Assembly (NCBI RefSeq): GCF_020497125.1
Contig: NC_059079.1
Coordinates: 10,621,553-10,685,552, forward strand
Reading direction: 5' to 3'
Length of the DNA stretch: 64,000 bases
DNA from: Mauremys mutica
Taxonomy: Eukaryota > Chordata > Testudines > Geoemydidae
Shown: positions 12,101-23,200 of the stretch, piece after piece
How the letters are laid out: the number at the start of each line of letters is the position of its first letter
Position numbering within the stretch: position 1 is the stretch's first letter
The notes under the pieces: model-generated
Told to the model about the DNA's origin: nothing
The model's database searches: none
The model's input: the letters and a program-made list of their open reading frames with translations, nothing else
Program-made: the position numbers and the translations under genes

Positions 12101-14275
12101 TTAATAACAGCATGCTTCAAAAATGATAGTGTAATTTTCTGAAGTGGAAGGGATGTTTAGTCTACTTACAATGTTTTAAAAGTCTTTTTATTTAAGGCAA
12201 GAGTGTGGAAATACACAGCAATACGTGCAGAGTCCCTTATACTACTAGGGTGTATCGTGAATTTCCGATTCAGTTAGAGCACACTCTTTTAAACAAAGTC
12301 CCTAGAGCACTTTGGGATCAATCTAGGAGTGAGAGATCAGGACCATTCCAGTCTGTATCCTTATAACTCTTAAACCCCTTTATCCCCAGTTATCAGACCT
12401 GGCTGATGGGGACTCATGCTGATGAAGACTGGAGACTTGAGTTACTTTAAATCCTGTAAACAGAATCAAATGTGAAACTTCCCCTTTAAATAGTTATTTG
12501 ACAGCTCCTGTGTTAAGTTGTTACAGATTCTAGTGCAAGGGTTGGCAACCTTTCAGAAGTGGTGTGCCGAGTCTTCATTTATTAACTCTAATTTAAGGTT
12601 TCACATGCCAGTAATACAATTTAATGTTTTTAGAAGGTCTCCTTCTATAAGTCTATAATACATAACTAAACTATTGTTGTATGTAAAGAAAATAAGATTT
12701 TTAAAATGTTTAAGAAGCTTCATTTAAAATTAAATTAAAATGTAGAGCCCCCCGGACCGGTGGCCAGGACCCAGGCAGTGTGAGTGCCACTGAAAATTAG
12801 CTTGCATGCCGCCTTCGGCACGTGTGCCATAGGTTACCTACCCCTGTTCTAGTGAGTACCCCTTCCTGGTCACCCACTAGGACTGCTGTGAGGTGAATCC
12901 AAGGCTCTGCTCTGGAGCCTGAACAGAGTCCAGCCAGTGCCCACAGTCTCAGACACACTCTCAGGGTGCAGACCTTCTATCTGGGGAGTAGCTCCTCTTT
13001 GAGTCTTCAGAAAGTCCTCAAATAATGTGAAGGGCTGATCAAAAACTTTTTGCTTCATGTTACATTTCTCTAAAGCAGCAGTGTCCTTAAGTAGCTGTGT
13101 TAATTGACAGTCTTTTATATTCTTTTTACACTCAGTCTGATGCTCTTTTTTGTAAAAGCTGGTTGGTAGGTCATGTTGATCGCTCCCTTTTTGTTTTGTT
13201 CAGGTGTTCTTTCTGGAGAATGACGACCAACATAATGGTCTAAGTGACCCAGCAGATCATAGCAGACTGACTGAGAATGTGGCCAAGGCTTTCTGTTTAG
13301 CTCTCTGTCCTCACCTTAAGTTATTGAAGGAAGATGGAATGACTAAGTTAGGTCTGCGTGTTACACTTGACTCGGATCAAGTAAGTTGTAAACAGTATCT
13401 ACTAGTTTAAGTTGTCAGTAATCTCGTTTTGGGGGTGTGGAGAGCTGAAAAGGGGACATGAGAGCTCAACCATTCTATTGCTTGATTCTGGAGGCTAGGA
13501 ATTGGCAATATTAAATGCCACTCAATGCTGCAAAATACTTTTTTCTAGAGGAAGAGGGTGATTTTTTTCTTTCCTGTGTTCATGTAACTGTAACATGTAA
13601 TTTTGACCTGTCACTCCTTGTCCTCAAAGGAAACCTGTACAACACTTCCAAAAGATGAGCCTGGAACTTAAATTCCTAACTGCTAGACACCAAAAAAATC
13701 AGTCTCATGGCTCCTCAAAGGCTTATTACAACCATTTGTAACATACTAACCCTCCTTTGTCCATGACTGCTGAGGTGTTAATTGCCTCTTTCATTTCAAA
13801 TATTTTCTTGCAATATGTGTTAACCATTTATGAGTAACAATCTGTCCCATCTTGTATTTCTCTGTGACCCTCTGGTTACATTTTCCAGCCCTGTGATGGC
13901 TTGTCTCTTCTAACCATAGAAGTTGGTCCAATAAAAAGAGATTATCTCATCTAATTTTGAGACATTTTTTGTTAGTTCACATTAGGTAGTGCTTTTGACA
14001 TCCATACTTGAACTCAGTAGCTGAACTCCCAAAGCAATTGCATCACTTGCAGTATGGTCAGAGATCCTGGTGGAATATCTCCTCTTTTAAAGCTTTCACT
14101 TTGTATCTTTTAGGTTGGCTATCAAGCTGGGAGTAATGGACAGCCACTGCCCTCTCAATACATGAATGATCTGGACAGTGCCTTAGTTCCAGTGATTCAT
14201 GGAGGAGCATGTCAGTTGAGTGAGGGGCCAGTCATAATGGAGCTCATCTTTTATATTCTGGAAAACATCTCATAA
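1..14275 (+). CDS. ZFYVE9: ZFYVE9 (SARA), 3' part of gene, nine coding exons
   Basis: SARA is an early-endosome adaptor that recruits SMAD2/3 to TGF-beta receptors. The window holds the last nine coding exons (2-134, 815-897, 1500-1604, 5704-5854, 7411-7491, 8804-8966, 10736-10841, 13204-13380, 14114-14275). All are bounded by GT-AG and join in one open frame of 386 codons plus TAA. The product is the SARA/endofin-type C-terminal domain (former DUF3480), recognisable from stretches such as [29 protein letters not shown] and [17 protein letters not shown]. The FYVE zinc finger and SMAD-binding domain lie upstream of the window. The paralogue ZFYVE16 has a similar C-terminus. I prefer ZFYVE9 because of the sequence as remembered and because CC2D1B is the convergent neighbour, as in human. 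The frame is intact and no damage is visible. Confidence 0.93.
317..332. repeat. (TG)n microsatellite
   Basis: A run of eight TG units in the first ZFYVE9 intron of the window. I see nothing else of note in that intron (135-814) or in 898-1499. Confidence 0.85.
815..897 (+). CDS. ZFYVE9: ZFYVE9 coding exon b
   Basis: The acceptor ttttcctag precedes 815 and the donor gtaagt follows 897. The two leading bases finish the split codon of the previous exon, and the frame then reads [19 protein letters not shown]. It ends on a complete codon (GCA). Confidence 0.93.
1500..1604 (+). CDS. ZFYVE9: ZFYVE9 coding exon c
   Basis: There are 35 complete codons ([20 protein letters not shown] and on) between an acceptor acacaag and a donor gtaata. 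The acceptor has a weak pyrimidine tract, but phase and protein similarity fix the border. Confidence 0.92.
3530..3670 (-). repeat. MIR-like core SINE fragment
   Basis: Carries the reverse-orientation MIR-style text cattttacagattgggaaac followed by a run ending in the transfer-RNA-derived part. It lies in ZFYVE9 intron 1605-5703. The 117-codon open frame over it is spurious. Confidence 0.65.
5215..5440. repeat. inverted-repeat interspersed element (class unknown, perhaps Penelope-like)
   Basis: The left arm, with gaggtaatctcttttattgg, recurs in reverse at the right (cgataaaagagattacctc). Each is followed inward by an AAC-TTTTGTT block and a GAGCTTACA/TGTAAGCTTG block. A short related piece (ccaataaaaagagattatctc) lies at 13902-13960, showing it is a repeat family. 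Inverted duplication near termini is seen in Penelope-like elements; that assignment is inference. Confidence 0.55.
5704..5854 (+). CDS. ZFYVE9: ZFYVE9 coding exon d
   Basis: Fifty codons plus one base, reading [19 protein letters not shown] at the start. The acceptor is tttgcag. The donor is placed as G|gtgaga because the next exon supplies TG to complete a valine codon. Confidence 0.93.
6211..6382 (+). mobile_element. Tigger-like MITE, copy 1
   Basis: A 172-bp element with terminal inverted repeats cacctctaccccgatataac / gttatatcggggtagaggtg, flanked by TA on both sides, as Tc1/mariner-type elements are. It has no coding capacity and lies in a ZFYVE9 intron. Confidence 0.88.
7411..7491 (+). 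CDS. ZFYVE9: ZFYVE9 coding exon e
   Basis: An 81-nt exon, the shortest of this gene here, reading [19 protein letters not shown]. The acceptor is ttattgcag and the donor gtaagg. It begins with two bases of a split codon and ends one base into the next. Confidence 0.93.
8804..8966 (+). CDS. ZFYVE9: ZFYVE9 coding exon f
   Basis: Reads [20 protein letters not shown] and then an acidic stretch. The acceptor is ttccttag and the donor gtgagt. The exon ends two bases into a glycine codon that the next exon completes. Confidence 0.93.
10409..10595 (+). mobile_element. Tigger-like MITE, copy 2
   Basis: Same family as 6211-6382: the same left end and internal ggatcaaagcaagttcgata block. The right end is slightly decayed (attggggtagagctg). 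TA flanks are present. It is 187 bp long, with an extra cggtttcacctataac block that copy 1 lacks. Confidence 0.88.
10736..10841 (+). CDS. ZFYVE9: ZFYVE9 coding exon g
   Basis: One base completes the split glycine codon, followed by 35 codons ([20 protein letters not shown] and on to VIRWTE). The acceptor is ctctttctag and the donor gtaaga. Confidence 0.93.
11008..11228. mobile_element. hAT-like MITE with 8-bp target duplication
   Basis: The element has ends tagggatgtaaa / atatcccta and an exact 8-bp repeat CTTTGCAC at 11000-11007 and 11229-11236. Its interior is GC-rich (ggctggc/gccggc palindromes). It lies in a ZFYVE9 intron. Confidence 0.82.
12536..12846 (+). mobile_element. hAT-like element, family A copy 1
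   Basis: A 311-bp element with terminal inverted repeats (caagggttggcaac / gttacctacccctg) and an exact 8-bp duplication TTCTAGTG at 12528-12535 and 12847-12854, the hAT signature. No open frame. It lies in a ZFYVE9 intron. Confidence 0.86.
13204..13380 (+). CDS. ZFYVE9: ZFYVE9 coding exon h
   Basis: Fifty-nine complete codons ([20 protein letters not shown] and on to LRVTLDSDQ), with acceptor ttgttcag and donor gtaagt. It includes the [13 protein letters not shown] helix-like stretch. Confidence 0.93.
14114..14275 (+). CDS. ZFYVE9: ZFYVE9 last coding exon with stop
   Basis: Acceptor atcttttag, then 53 codons ([20 protein letters not shown] and on to [10 protein letters not shown]) and the stop TAA at 14273-14275. 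The length and the ending are typical of SARA. Confidence 0.94.
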   Translation, partial: VGYQAGSNGQPLPSQYMNDLDSALVPVIHGGACQLSEGPVIMELIFYILENIS

Positions 14276-14605
14276 GAGGACTTCATTTTCTGTTCAGACC
14301 TGTTCCAGCAGCAGTTGTATCTGAATCATTTGCACTTTAAAACTGGAAGATTAAGCTTTTGTTAACACTATTGGGGGGCGGGGGGAGTTGTTCCATAATT
14401 CTAAATCTTCTATGCATTGTCAACAAACAGAGGATCAGGGCAGCTTCTATACTACAAAATGTCTATGCTATCCTTGCAGCTCATACAGTTCTGTTAGAAA
14501 AATAATGCTCATATTTAAAGACTTAATTACAGTCATGTACTCTAAATGCTCAAACGGGTGCAAAGATCACTGGGGTGAAAATAAAAGATGAAATGTCAAA
14601 TTTGT
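14276..14605 (+). other. ZFYVE9: ZFYVE9 3' UTR (proximal part)
   Basis: Non-coding sequence directly after the ZFYVE9 stop. The nearest canonical poly(A) signal is at 14579-14584, so a short 3' UTR of about 330 nt is possible. A longer form ending further downstream cannot be excluded; an ATTAAA-type signal is present near 14692. Confidence 0.6.
14579..14584 (+). terminator. candidate ZFYVE9 poly(A) signal
   Basis: AATAAA about 300 bases after the stop codon, followed by T-rich sequence (tttgtactgtttc). Position and sequence suit a cleavage signal; use is unproven. Confidence 0.5.
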
Positions 14606-17600
14606 ACTGTTTCTAGATGGACATGTAAGAAGAAACAATCAAGACCTCCATTCTGACCTCATCATAATGCCATTTGTGGTTATTCTGTAGACATTAAAAA
14701 GTAATGTTTACATTATTTTGACCAGATTATTGGTTGAAGTACATCAGAGACACTTTAGGATATGCCTAGAGCAATGCATGGGAAGGATACCTAGCCAAAA
14801 AAAATGGCATATGAGGCTGACCCATTATTCATTCTGAATGAAAGAACGGGCATATCTTGGAGAGTGGTATATAATTTAAACTTGCAGTTTTGTGTGTATA
14901 TTAGGCTAGTATACTTATTTTTTCCCTACTTGTTACAAAAATTGTCACCTCAGATTTCTCAGAACCTAGAAAAACGTTGCCATTCCGTATTTTGTTTACG
15001 AATCTGTATGAATGTCAATGGTATACACCTGTCACAGGTAAAAGAAAAGTTAGCCCTAAAGTGCGGTTATGGTATTCCTGTTCCCTGAGTAGGTCCTGCT
15101 TTATAAAGAAAAGTAACACCCAGGGCACTTTTGTAAGTCTCCTCATTGCTGTAGACTATAGTGTAACACTAGTGTCATGTAACACAATTTGCACTTAACA
15201 CTTCATATTAGCAGCACCATGTAATGCTTACCCCCATAACAAAAGCACAAAGTGGCTGTTGTTGCATGTTGTGCTAAAAGAGAGGCTTTTGGTTCAGCTC
15301 AGAAAACTTGCACTTGGCTCACCTACAAACAAAGGGCAGTTGAGAGGGGAGCAGCTGCTCACTTCTGCTACACAGCATTAGGAAAACGAGGAACAGCCAA
15401 TAAGAATGTAGTTCCACATTCTTCCTAAATCAAATTTCCATCCAAAGAAAACGGCTAGTAAGTGGAAAGAGCTGAAAGCAGGAGTAATGAGCTGGTTTAG
15501 CCATGCATTGGAGCTGCTACTTGACTGTTATGACCCTCTTCATGGAGATAACAGGCACGTCTAACAAAACACCAGTAAATGTTTTTTTTGGAATGAGAAA
15601 CACTGTTAAAGCAGTATTTTAGTGAGTCTTTGAATCTGGCCACCTTTTAGTGGGGACATCAGTCAATCCTGATTTGTAACTAATTTGCACTGTGGTTGAG
15701 TAATGTGGAAAGAGCAGCATTTGTAGAAGAGCTAGAAGTAAGCTGATACTGTGCTTTAAGCAAGCAAATAGACATAGCAGTTGGGAGAAGGGAAACAACT
15801 GTACAGGTAGCAATGTATTTTACAAAAAGGTACAACAGCTGTATAGGTGCTGAATGGAATTGTGAATAAATGGCTACTGCTTTTTAAAAAAAGTAAAACT
15901 ATCACATACAGTCTAGAAAATTCCAGCTGCCACCTCAAGACATGGAAGAGTTGTAGAACTAGGTCCAACTGAATTAGTAAAAACAATCACTGGACAGGAG
16001 AGCACTTAGTCTCACTTTTTGTTTGTCATTTGGTAATAGGTGGCCATGTGCTACTCTTAAAATGTTTCTGGCTGATCAAAGTTTAAGTTCCTATACAGCA
16101 ATCCAAGAGGCTTCCTGCATTTTGATTTGTTTTGCTATAAAGAAATGTAATTAAATTTGACTTGAGTTACTTTTAAATTCCCTACAACACATTTTGTTTT
16201 TGCACACTCTTGAGTGTTGATATACATGTCTACAGAGTAAGTAAAACTCTGTCTGAAAGCTCTTTTGATTGACAACTACCATAAAATCCTACTGCTGGAA
16301 ACTCCATTCCAGCTTTGCCACAGCAGAAGTTTTTCCAGTTACTTGAGTTCCATTAAGTTATGCTTATTGAGGCTAAAAAACAATCTGCTCTTCCTTACCC
16401 CTAGGAGTCACTTAGGTTTGGGTTATGGTTGTGCAAAACACTATTGACTGGTGACTGACTTGTTTGCTTCAATCATAGCCTTTTAAATGACCTTAAAATT
16501 ACCATATTGTTAAGAAAATGAGTACTTGTTTTAGAAAAAAATTGTACTTTTAAAATTCAGTTAGTTAACACTGCAAAAAACTGCATATTATATTTTTATT
16601 TTCAACATGTAGTTTTGTATATTAAATTTATTGAAATTAAAAACTAAATACTGTATTGTTTTAATCCTATCAGGAAGCAGAAGTGCTGCCTTAGGTTGGA
16701 GAGTCTGTTGTCTATGAACCTGACCATATGGTGCAGTAGCACTCTGACACCCCCATGCAGGCATAGCCTCCTTTTACTATCAATCATTTCTTCAGGGTCA
16801 TATAGTTTAAGAACACACATCAAGCAGTTTTGGTACCATATCATTTTATGTATAGTCCATAAAAAATTCTGCAAACAGCCATGATCCAGTTTTCTACACA
16901 AATAAGAGTGGCTATTTTTCAATCAATTAGTAAGTAGCCTAGTGAAACACTCCAATCCTTCAGAAAACCCTTTGATGTTAAACAGGCCATATCAGGCTTT
17001 ACTGATTCCCAAGCATTAAGAAAATGAAGGCACACAAAGCAGGCTGAGTTGGAATAAACAGTGGGGGGAACATGGCAGGCAACTGATAACCAATTCAAAA
17101 CCCAGAGCTGCAACCGTATTCTAAAAAAATTCCTCATATCCTGTTACCACCTTAAGCCAAGGCACATCTAGTTAAGAGTGCTGCAAGAGCATGCAGAGGA
17201 GATGGGATACACTGCTGCTAAAGCTCTGCTTAAAGTGAACTATTTTCTTCATCCCAGGTAACTTATAGGAGGAGCATACAGATATTCAGAAGAGCCTGAG
17301 GGTGATCGTAAGAGGAAGCAGTAGGTGGTATTCAATGCATAAGAGCATATATGCCTGGAAAGGAGTTGCTTCTAGCACAAGCTAGCCATGCTGGGAGCAT
17401 AAGGTCTCATTTGCAAATTAATTACTTTGCACTGCTCCAGTGAATTTTTTTAAGAGCAAACCATTAAAGGTTTCACACACCACTATGAAACAGTCCCTGC
17501 ACAGGATAGTTATGAGGAGCTTATATAACATTCATTTGGTGCTAACATTAGTAGTCCCATCTTAAGGCAATTCAATCCATTTTGCATAGATCAGTTCCAT

Positions 17601-18127
17601 TTTTCCCACTAGTAAGTTTCCAGGGCCTTACAATATTTGCCTTATAAAACTTAACACACAGTAAGGTAGTTACCAAAATAAAGACATGTTAGTCCAGTAG
17701 TGCATTCATTTAACATCTTTGGTGCTCGCAGGTAGCAGTGTCCTATGTACAAACTCGATTCTGCAGCTTTTATCATTCCTGGATCTGAAAAAAAAAACCA
17801 TAACAACCATGTCTTGCCACAGTGCTAAGTAAGTATCCCACAATTAAGGCAACATACTGTTGACATTGTTCTGTCTGATGGCTAACTAGCAGCCTTCATA
17901 GAAATACCAGGCAAAACTCTTCATTAAGTTACAGTTAAAGTGATTGAAGATACCGAGTGTTAAATTATAGGTGACCAAAAGTTAGTGCTCTCAGCATCTC
18001 ATGTCTAGTAATGTCACTGCTTCAAGTGTGTGGGCAAATACATCAGCCCTGGAGTATCTTAGGAGGTCTACAGCCATGCAGCCAAACTTGGTACAGTATA
18101 GCTCACTGTCACCCTGGTTGGCTTCTT
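14606..18127. other. convergent intergenic stretch, no gene seen
   Basis: AT-rich sequence between the two convergent genes. I see no exon of either gene and no coherent open frame. Plus-strand TTTATT (minus-strand AATAAA) occurs at 16595-16600 and 16627-16632, so a long CC2D1B 3' UTR could reach this far. Other short open frames here are in repeats or arise by chance. Confidence 0.55.
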
Positions 18128-18372
18128 AGGGTGGTGCTGAGTCTCAAAGCCCAGGTCAACGGATGAAGGGCTAAAACTAGCAGTATAGACATTCCTGCGT
18201 GGGCTGGAACCCGGTTTCTGAAATCTGATCCAGGGGAGAGTCTAGGAGCCTGAGTTCCAGCCTGAGCAGGAACATCTACGTGTCTATTTTTAGCCCTAGA
18301 GACTGAGCATGAATCAACTGACCCAAGCTTTGAGACTCAGTGCCACGGGTTTTTCTTTGCAGTGTAGACATA
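18128..18372. repeat. palindromic MITE-like repeat
   Basis: The left side (gctgagtctcaaagcccagg) and right side (ccaagctttgagactcag) are inverted copies, as are ggctaaaa and ttttagcc inside. The right end runs into gcagtgtagacatac, a sequence style common at ends of sauropsid DNA elements. The left terminus looks lost. Class unknown. Confidence 0.6.
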
Positions 18373-19359
18373 CTCTTATAACTCAGCACTTAGTGTGATT
18401 TTCAATGCTCCAAATTTGGACCTGAGCACTAGACATCATCCAGATCTTTCAAATAATATATCAAGTCTGTAGTAGCTAGGACATGACAAATCAGGATAAT
18501 ATTCACCTACTTCACAGAGGTGCTAAGCTTAATTACTATTTGTACTGCAAAATGAGATATGCCAAGAAAGGTGCCATGACAGCTGGGGAGAGAGGGGAGC
18601 CTGAGACTGCTCTGAACTCTAGGAGCCTAAGGGAAGGGAGAGGATTACTGTGCATATACTTATGTCATCAACTTTCTACTAGGACAGAGTGCTTTGGAGC
18701 AGCCTTTTTGTTCTCTGTTTGTACAGTGTGGTCCACAGATGGGCTCCTAGGTGCTGTCACAATATAAATTAGTAATACTTTTTGAGAAGATGAGCTGTCC
18801 AATGTTTCTCTCTACAAGTACTGATGGCTTACAGGAGCACTACTCAGCTTTATACCCCTACACTGACAGGAGAGAGAGAACCTCCAGTGATTCACACAAC
18901 AGGGTTGAGTACTGAGTAAACACTCTCCTAGGGATTCATGAGCACAGCCCAAAGCTGAGATAGCAGGGACAGTTTTAAGGATTACGGTTTCAGACAATCC
19001 ATACAACTGGTACATCAGAACATTTTGAAGAAAAATGATCAGACTGATGTTGACTTTTTAGAAGTATAGTTTGGTGTATGCTTACACACAAAATCTACAC
19101 TTAAAGAACGTCCAAGTTAATGCAAGCACTCCACAGCCAGGAAGTGCCAGGTGTATACAGTTGCCCAGGAAATCTTAATCCAGCTCCCTTGTGCATCCAA
19201 TTTGTACACTGAATGAGGTAGGGGCACTGTGGAAAAATTGTACGTGATCACGTACTTATATTATGCACAAGAGGGCTGCATTAAAATTCCACAGGCAGCT
19301 GTACATCTGGCATTTCCTAACTTTCAAATTCTTGATTTTGCAATCTTGACTTAGAGTAG

Positions 19360-20098
19360 ATTTCTTTGTATGTAAATTTATTCTAAAACAAAAGGTAAAA
19401 AAAAAGATGATACCTCACAGGGGGAAGAGATGCTATCTAAGCTAGATCCAAAATGGTGGATGGGAGGAGGGGAACCTTAGTTTGATTCTTCCCCTACACT
19501 CTACTGCTACAGCTGTTTTGCCAGGAACCAGGTGTTCCCTCTACAGTGTGCATGAGCCCAGTTCTTCAGAATGTTCAAGTTGTTATTTTGGCATGATACT
19601 AATATTTCCTGAAGAATGCAAGTAACAGAAGGGAAATGGCAATTTCAACAGTTTATACCACAGCTAAACCTAAATGAAATTTACTAGACAAAAGTAATGT
19701 TTCTAGCCCAAGGCCTTTCTTCCTGCTAAATTTCAAAGGTCTTATGCAAACAATAAGAAGATTACAAAAAAAAAAATCAAAATAATCTTTTATAAATGAA
19801 AGTGTTAAGCAATGTAAGTTCAGGAATTCCTACCAGTTCCTGCTATGATATTTAACCTTCACATCCAATTGATTGAAATTGGTATAAGGAACACGATCAG
19901 ATTTTGAATAGAAATAACAAACATTATTTAAAACAAAAAATCACTAGAAATATAGGGAAGATCCATCTAGGAGCCTGAGCTACACAGGTAGGTCACTGAC
20001 TGTGTAAGACATTCTATTTCATGCAGAGCTTGTTAGTAGCTCTCAACTTCTAGCCAGAAGCGCAGTTGGAAGAAAGGGGTGTTCATACCTTAGGATAA
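19360..20098 (-). other. CC2D1B: CC2D1B 3' UTR (proximal part)
   Basis: Sequence directly downstream, on the minus strand, of the CC2D1B stop at 20099-20101. It has no coding potential. The first good minus-strand AATAAA lies at 19377-19382, giving a UTR of roughly 740 nt. A longer UTR is possible. Confidence 0.5.
19377..19382 (-). terminator. candidate CC2D1B poly(A) signal
   Basis: Minus-strand AATAAA (plus TTTATT) about 720 bases after the CC2D1B stop. It is the closest canonical signal I found; use is not shown. Confidence 0.4.
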
Positions 20099-20218
20099 CT
20101 AATGTTCAAGGATCAACCAGTTTTCTGTAATTGTTTGAAGATCTTGACCACTGAGTGGCTCCCTGAGTCTCACTTTCACCTCTAGTTTCCCTCCGGTGGG
20201 CTTCCTACCATCCAGAAT
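20099..20218 (-). CDS. CC2D1B: CC2D1B last coding exon with stop
   Basis: Thirty-nine codons, ILDGRKPTGGKLEVKVRLRE then a short tail ending ENWLILEH, and TAG at 20099-20101. The acceptor is cctttcag. This is the last C2 strand and the usual family C-terminus. Confidence 0.95.
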   Translation of the reverse strand: MLDGRKPTGGKLEVKVRLREPLSGQDLQTITENWLILEH

Positions 20219-23200
20219 CTGAAAGGACCACAAAAATAAGATTGCTCTCACACACACACGCACGAGTGCAAAAAGAAATACTGTGACACTGCAATGTCTT
20301 GTGGCAATCTCACTGAAAAGGGCAGCTGTTTTATGCCTCCCATGTGGTTATACAGGATCAACATAAATATTCTCTAACACTGAAATTCAACAGAATGATC
20401 AACAGGGCTGGGTCGGTTTGTATTAAAGAAAGGACTCTTATAATAGCCGAAGTTCTCTGAAAATAAATGGATTTAACCTTTCTTACTGCAGGGATGTGGC
20501 TGGTATTTTATTTGCAGACAGTATTAAGACCATGTCTACACTAGAGTTTTGTTGACAAAAGTTATGCTGCTTTAATTAAACCGCTGTTGCCTGTCCACAC
20601 TATGCTCCTTGTGTCAGCAGAGTGCATCCTCACTAGCAGCTCTTGCATTGACACAGAGAGCAGTGCACTGTGGGTAGCTATCCCACTTCAACTGGCCACA
20701 GGGTGCTTTGGGAAGGGTTTGCAATGCCTCATGAGGCAGGATTCTCAATCTCATCATTTCATGGGCATCCTACATTACCAGCTGTTTTTCTACTGAAGTA
20801 TATGTGTGTGGGGAGCGGGGGGGCGGGAGGGGGTGTTAGAGTGTGTGCGCGTGTGTGTAGAGACGAACTGTGTGTCTTGGGGAAGTATGTGAAAGACTGT
20901 GGGGGGGGTGTATGAGAGCAACAGAGTGTACTGGGGAAGTGTGTCAGCATGCTGTCTCAGGCTGTTCAGACAGCCGCTTGAGCAATCAATCCTGGGGGAA
21001 GAGGACACCCCCCTCCCACATCAGTCCCTGGCTCTGCACAGCAGTCTCTCCGCCCCCACTTCTCCCTCAGCAGCAGCCCACTCTGCCTGCTCGCTGATTC
21101 CACATTAATGGGTCTGTGATTCCTTCCAAGTTCTCTCACAGCCTCCTTAGCTACTGGGAGCGGCATCCTCAGCAGCTCTGTGAGCTCTCCATGCTGAGGA
21201 ATGTCAGAACTTCACAGAGCTTTGAAAGGGGAGATGCGCACACTTGTAGGGCAGTGGAGTTCAAAACAGTGAGCAGAGCAGTCACAGCAGGCATTGTGGG
21301 AGACTAACTTTGCTGCAAAAAAATTTATGCCTCTCAAAGTTGTTTTATTTTGCTGCCAAAAGTAGCTTTGTAGTGTGTACATCTCTCCTGTTTTGTTGGC
21401 AAAAGCTGCTTTTTGCTGAAAAAACTGTGTAGTGTAGAAAGGGCTTACTTAGATTAATAATTTTAAGGCCAGATGTAGTAGTTACTCTCCTTGTGAAGTA
21501 ACACTGGTTCTTCAAGATGTGAGTCCCTGTGAGTGCTCCACAACAACATCCCCCCGCCCCCTTCGGGTTCTCATCACACACTCTGTTAGAGAAGGAATTG
21601 AGGAGGGTTCGCCTGCGCAATGCTGGTTAGACATGTGGGAGCGTGCAACGAGGGGGGAAGCCACGCATGCGCAGGCCAAACAGATACTGCTACCAAAATT
21701 CTCTGATCAGCAGCGCAGGGACGCAGACACACCTACAGTGGAGCACACCTAGGGACACTACTCAAAGAAGAGCCATTATGATCATCTAGCTTGACCTCTT
21801 GAGTAACACAAGCCATAGAATCCCACCCAGTCATTTCTGCATCAAGCCCACAATTTTTCCTTGGTAGCTAGAGTGGATCTTTAGAAATATATCCAGTCTT
21901 GATTTTAAGATGGCAAATGATGCAGAAGATATAACCTCCCTAGGGGAGTTGTTCCAATGGTTAATTACTCTAATTGGTCAGGAGTGAGCTAGCTTACTCC
22001 TTTTATCACACAAGAGGGAAGGGACGAGGTTGTAGCATGTTAGTCTGATGAGGTTTTTACTGGATGTTGTAGAGAGGAGGCCAAGATGACATCCTCTAGG
22101 CACATACATATACACACACACAATATGTAGCTCTCACTACACCTGCATGCTCTAGCATTTTGTTATTACTACATCAACAGAAGAACAAAGCATACCTCAA
22201 TGATCTCTCTAATTTCACATTCTGATTCCAGTTTGTCCAGTTTCAAATGTGCTGTTCCCACTTGCTTGTCACTTCTGAAAAGGCCCCTGTTTGAAAGAAA
22301 GTTGCCTTAGTGGAAGGGGACAGGCTTTCTTAACACATCAAAAGAGATGCATGGTATGAGGTCATGCCCCCTTTCATCAAGGTTTTAGGATTGTGACAGT
22401 GAGGGCCTGGCTACCCAGCTGTACTAAAATGGAGGAACAAAGGATTAAAGTCTTTAATCAATTAAAATAGGAGAATTAGAAGAAAAGAAAAGAGGTGAAA
22501 ACTCAGAAAGTAATGGAGTAAAAGAAACTAAGCCTTGGCCTAGCACTCTAATGACAGTACCCTTCATCACTATGCAGGAAAGTCAGACTTTAGAACAGCT
22601 GTAGGACTCCCACTCTCCCCGACTGTCTTGGATACCCCATAATCAATCAAAACCTTTCAGGGGGAAAATCAGCTGGACAGAAGGTAACTGTCTCCCACAC
22701 AGGATGTGCCAATGAAGCTTCTACAAGACATTACTTATTAGAGCTGGTTGGAAAAAAAAAAGTTTTTTGACAGAAAACTTTTCCATTGGAAAATGAAGTT
22801 TCATCAAAATCTAAATGTTTTGTGGGAAGTGTCAATTTCAACAAAATTTGACAGGAGAAAATGAAAAGCAATGGACTTTCTTGTTTCATTATTGTTAAAA
22901 CCCTGTTTCGATAAGGTGGTAGAAATGTTTTGTTTCAACTTTGTCCTTTCAATTCATTTAGTTTCAAAAATATTAAAACATTAATTTTATTCTATTAAAT
23001 ACCTTATATAATAGTTTAAACATTACTGAAACCTTTTTGAAATTAAAACACTTTTTTCAAAATTTCTATTTTGTGGAAAATTTTAATATTTTGTTTCGAT
23101 TCAGAATGAAACCAATTCTGAAGTGTTAGTTTACCACATAATGAAAATTCCATTTTCCAGCCAGCTCTATTATTTACATAGCACTGTGTCTTTGTATGGC

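Noticed and set aside
20587..21752. Dense overlapping open frames on both strands
   Set aside because: They lie over a non-autonomous DNA element and a DIRS terminus; no consistent protein.
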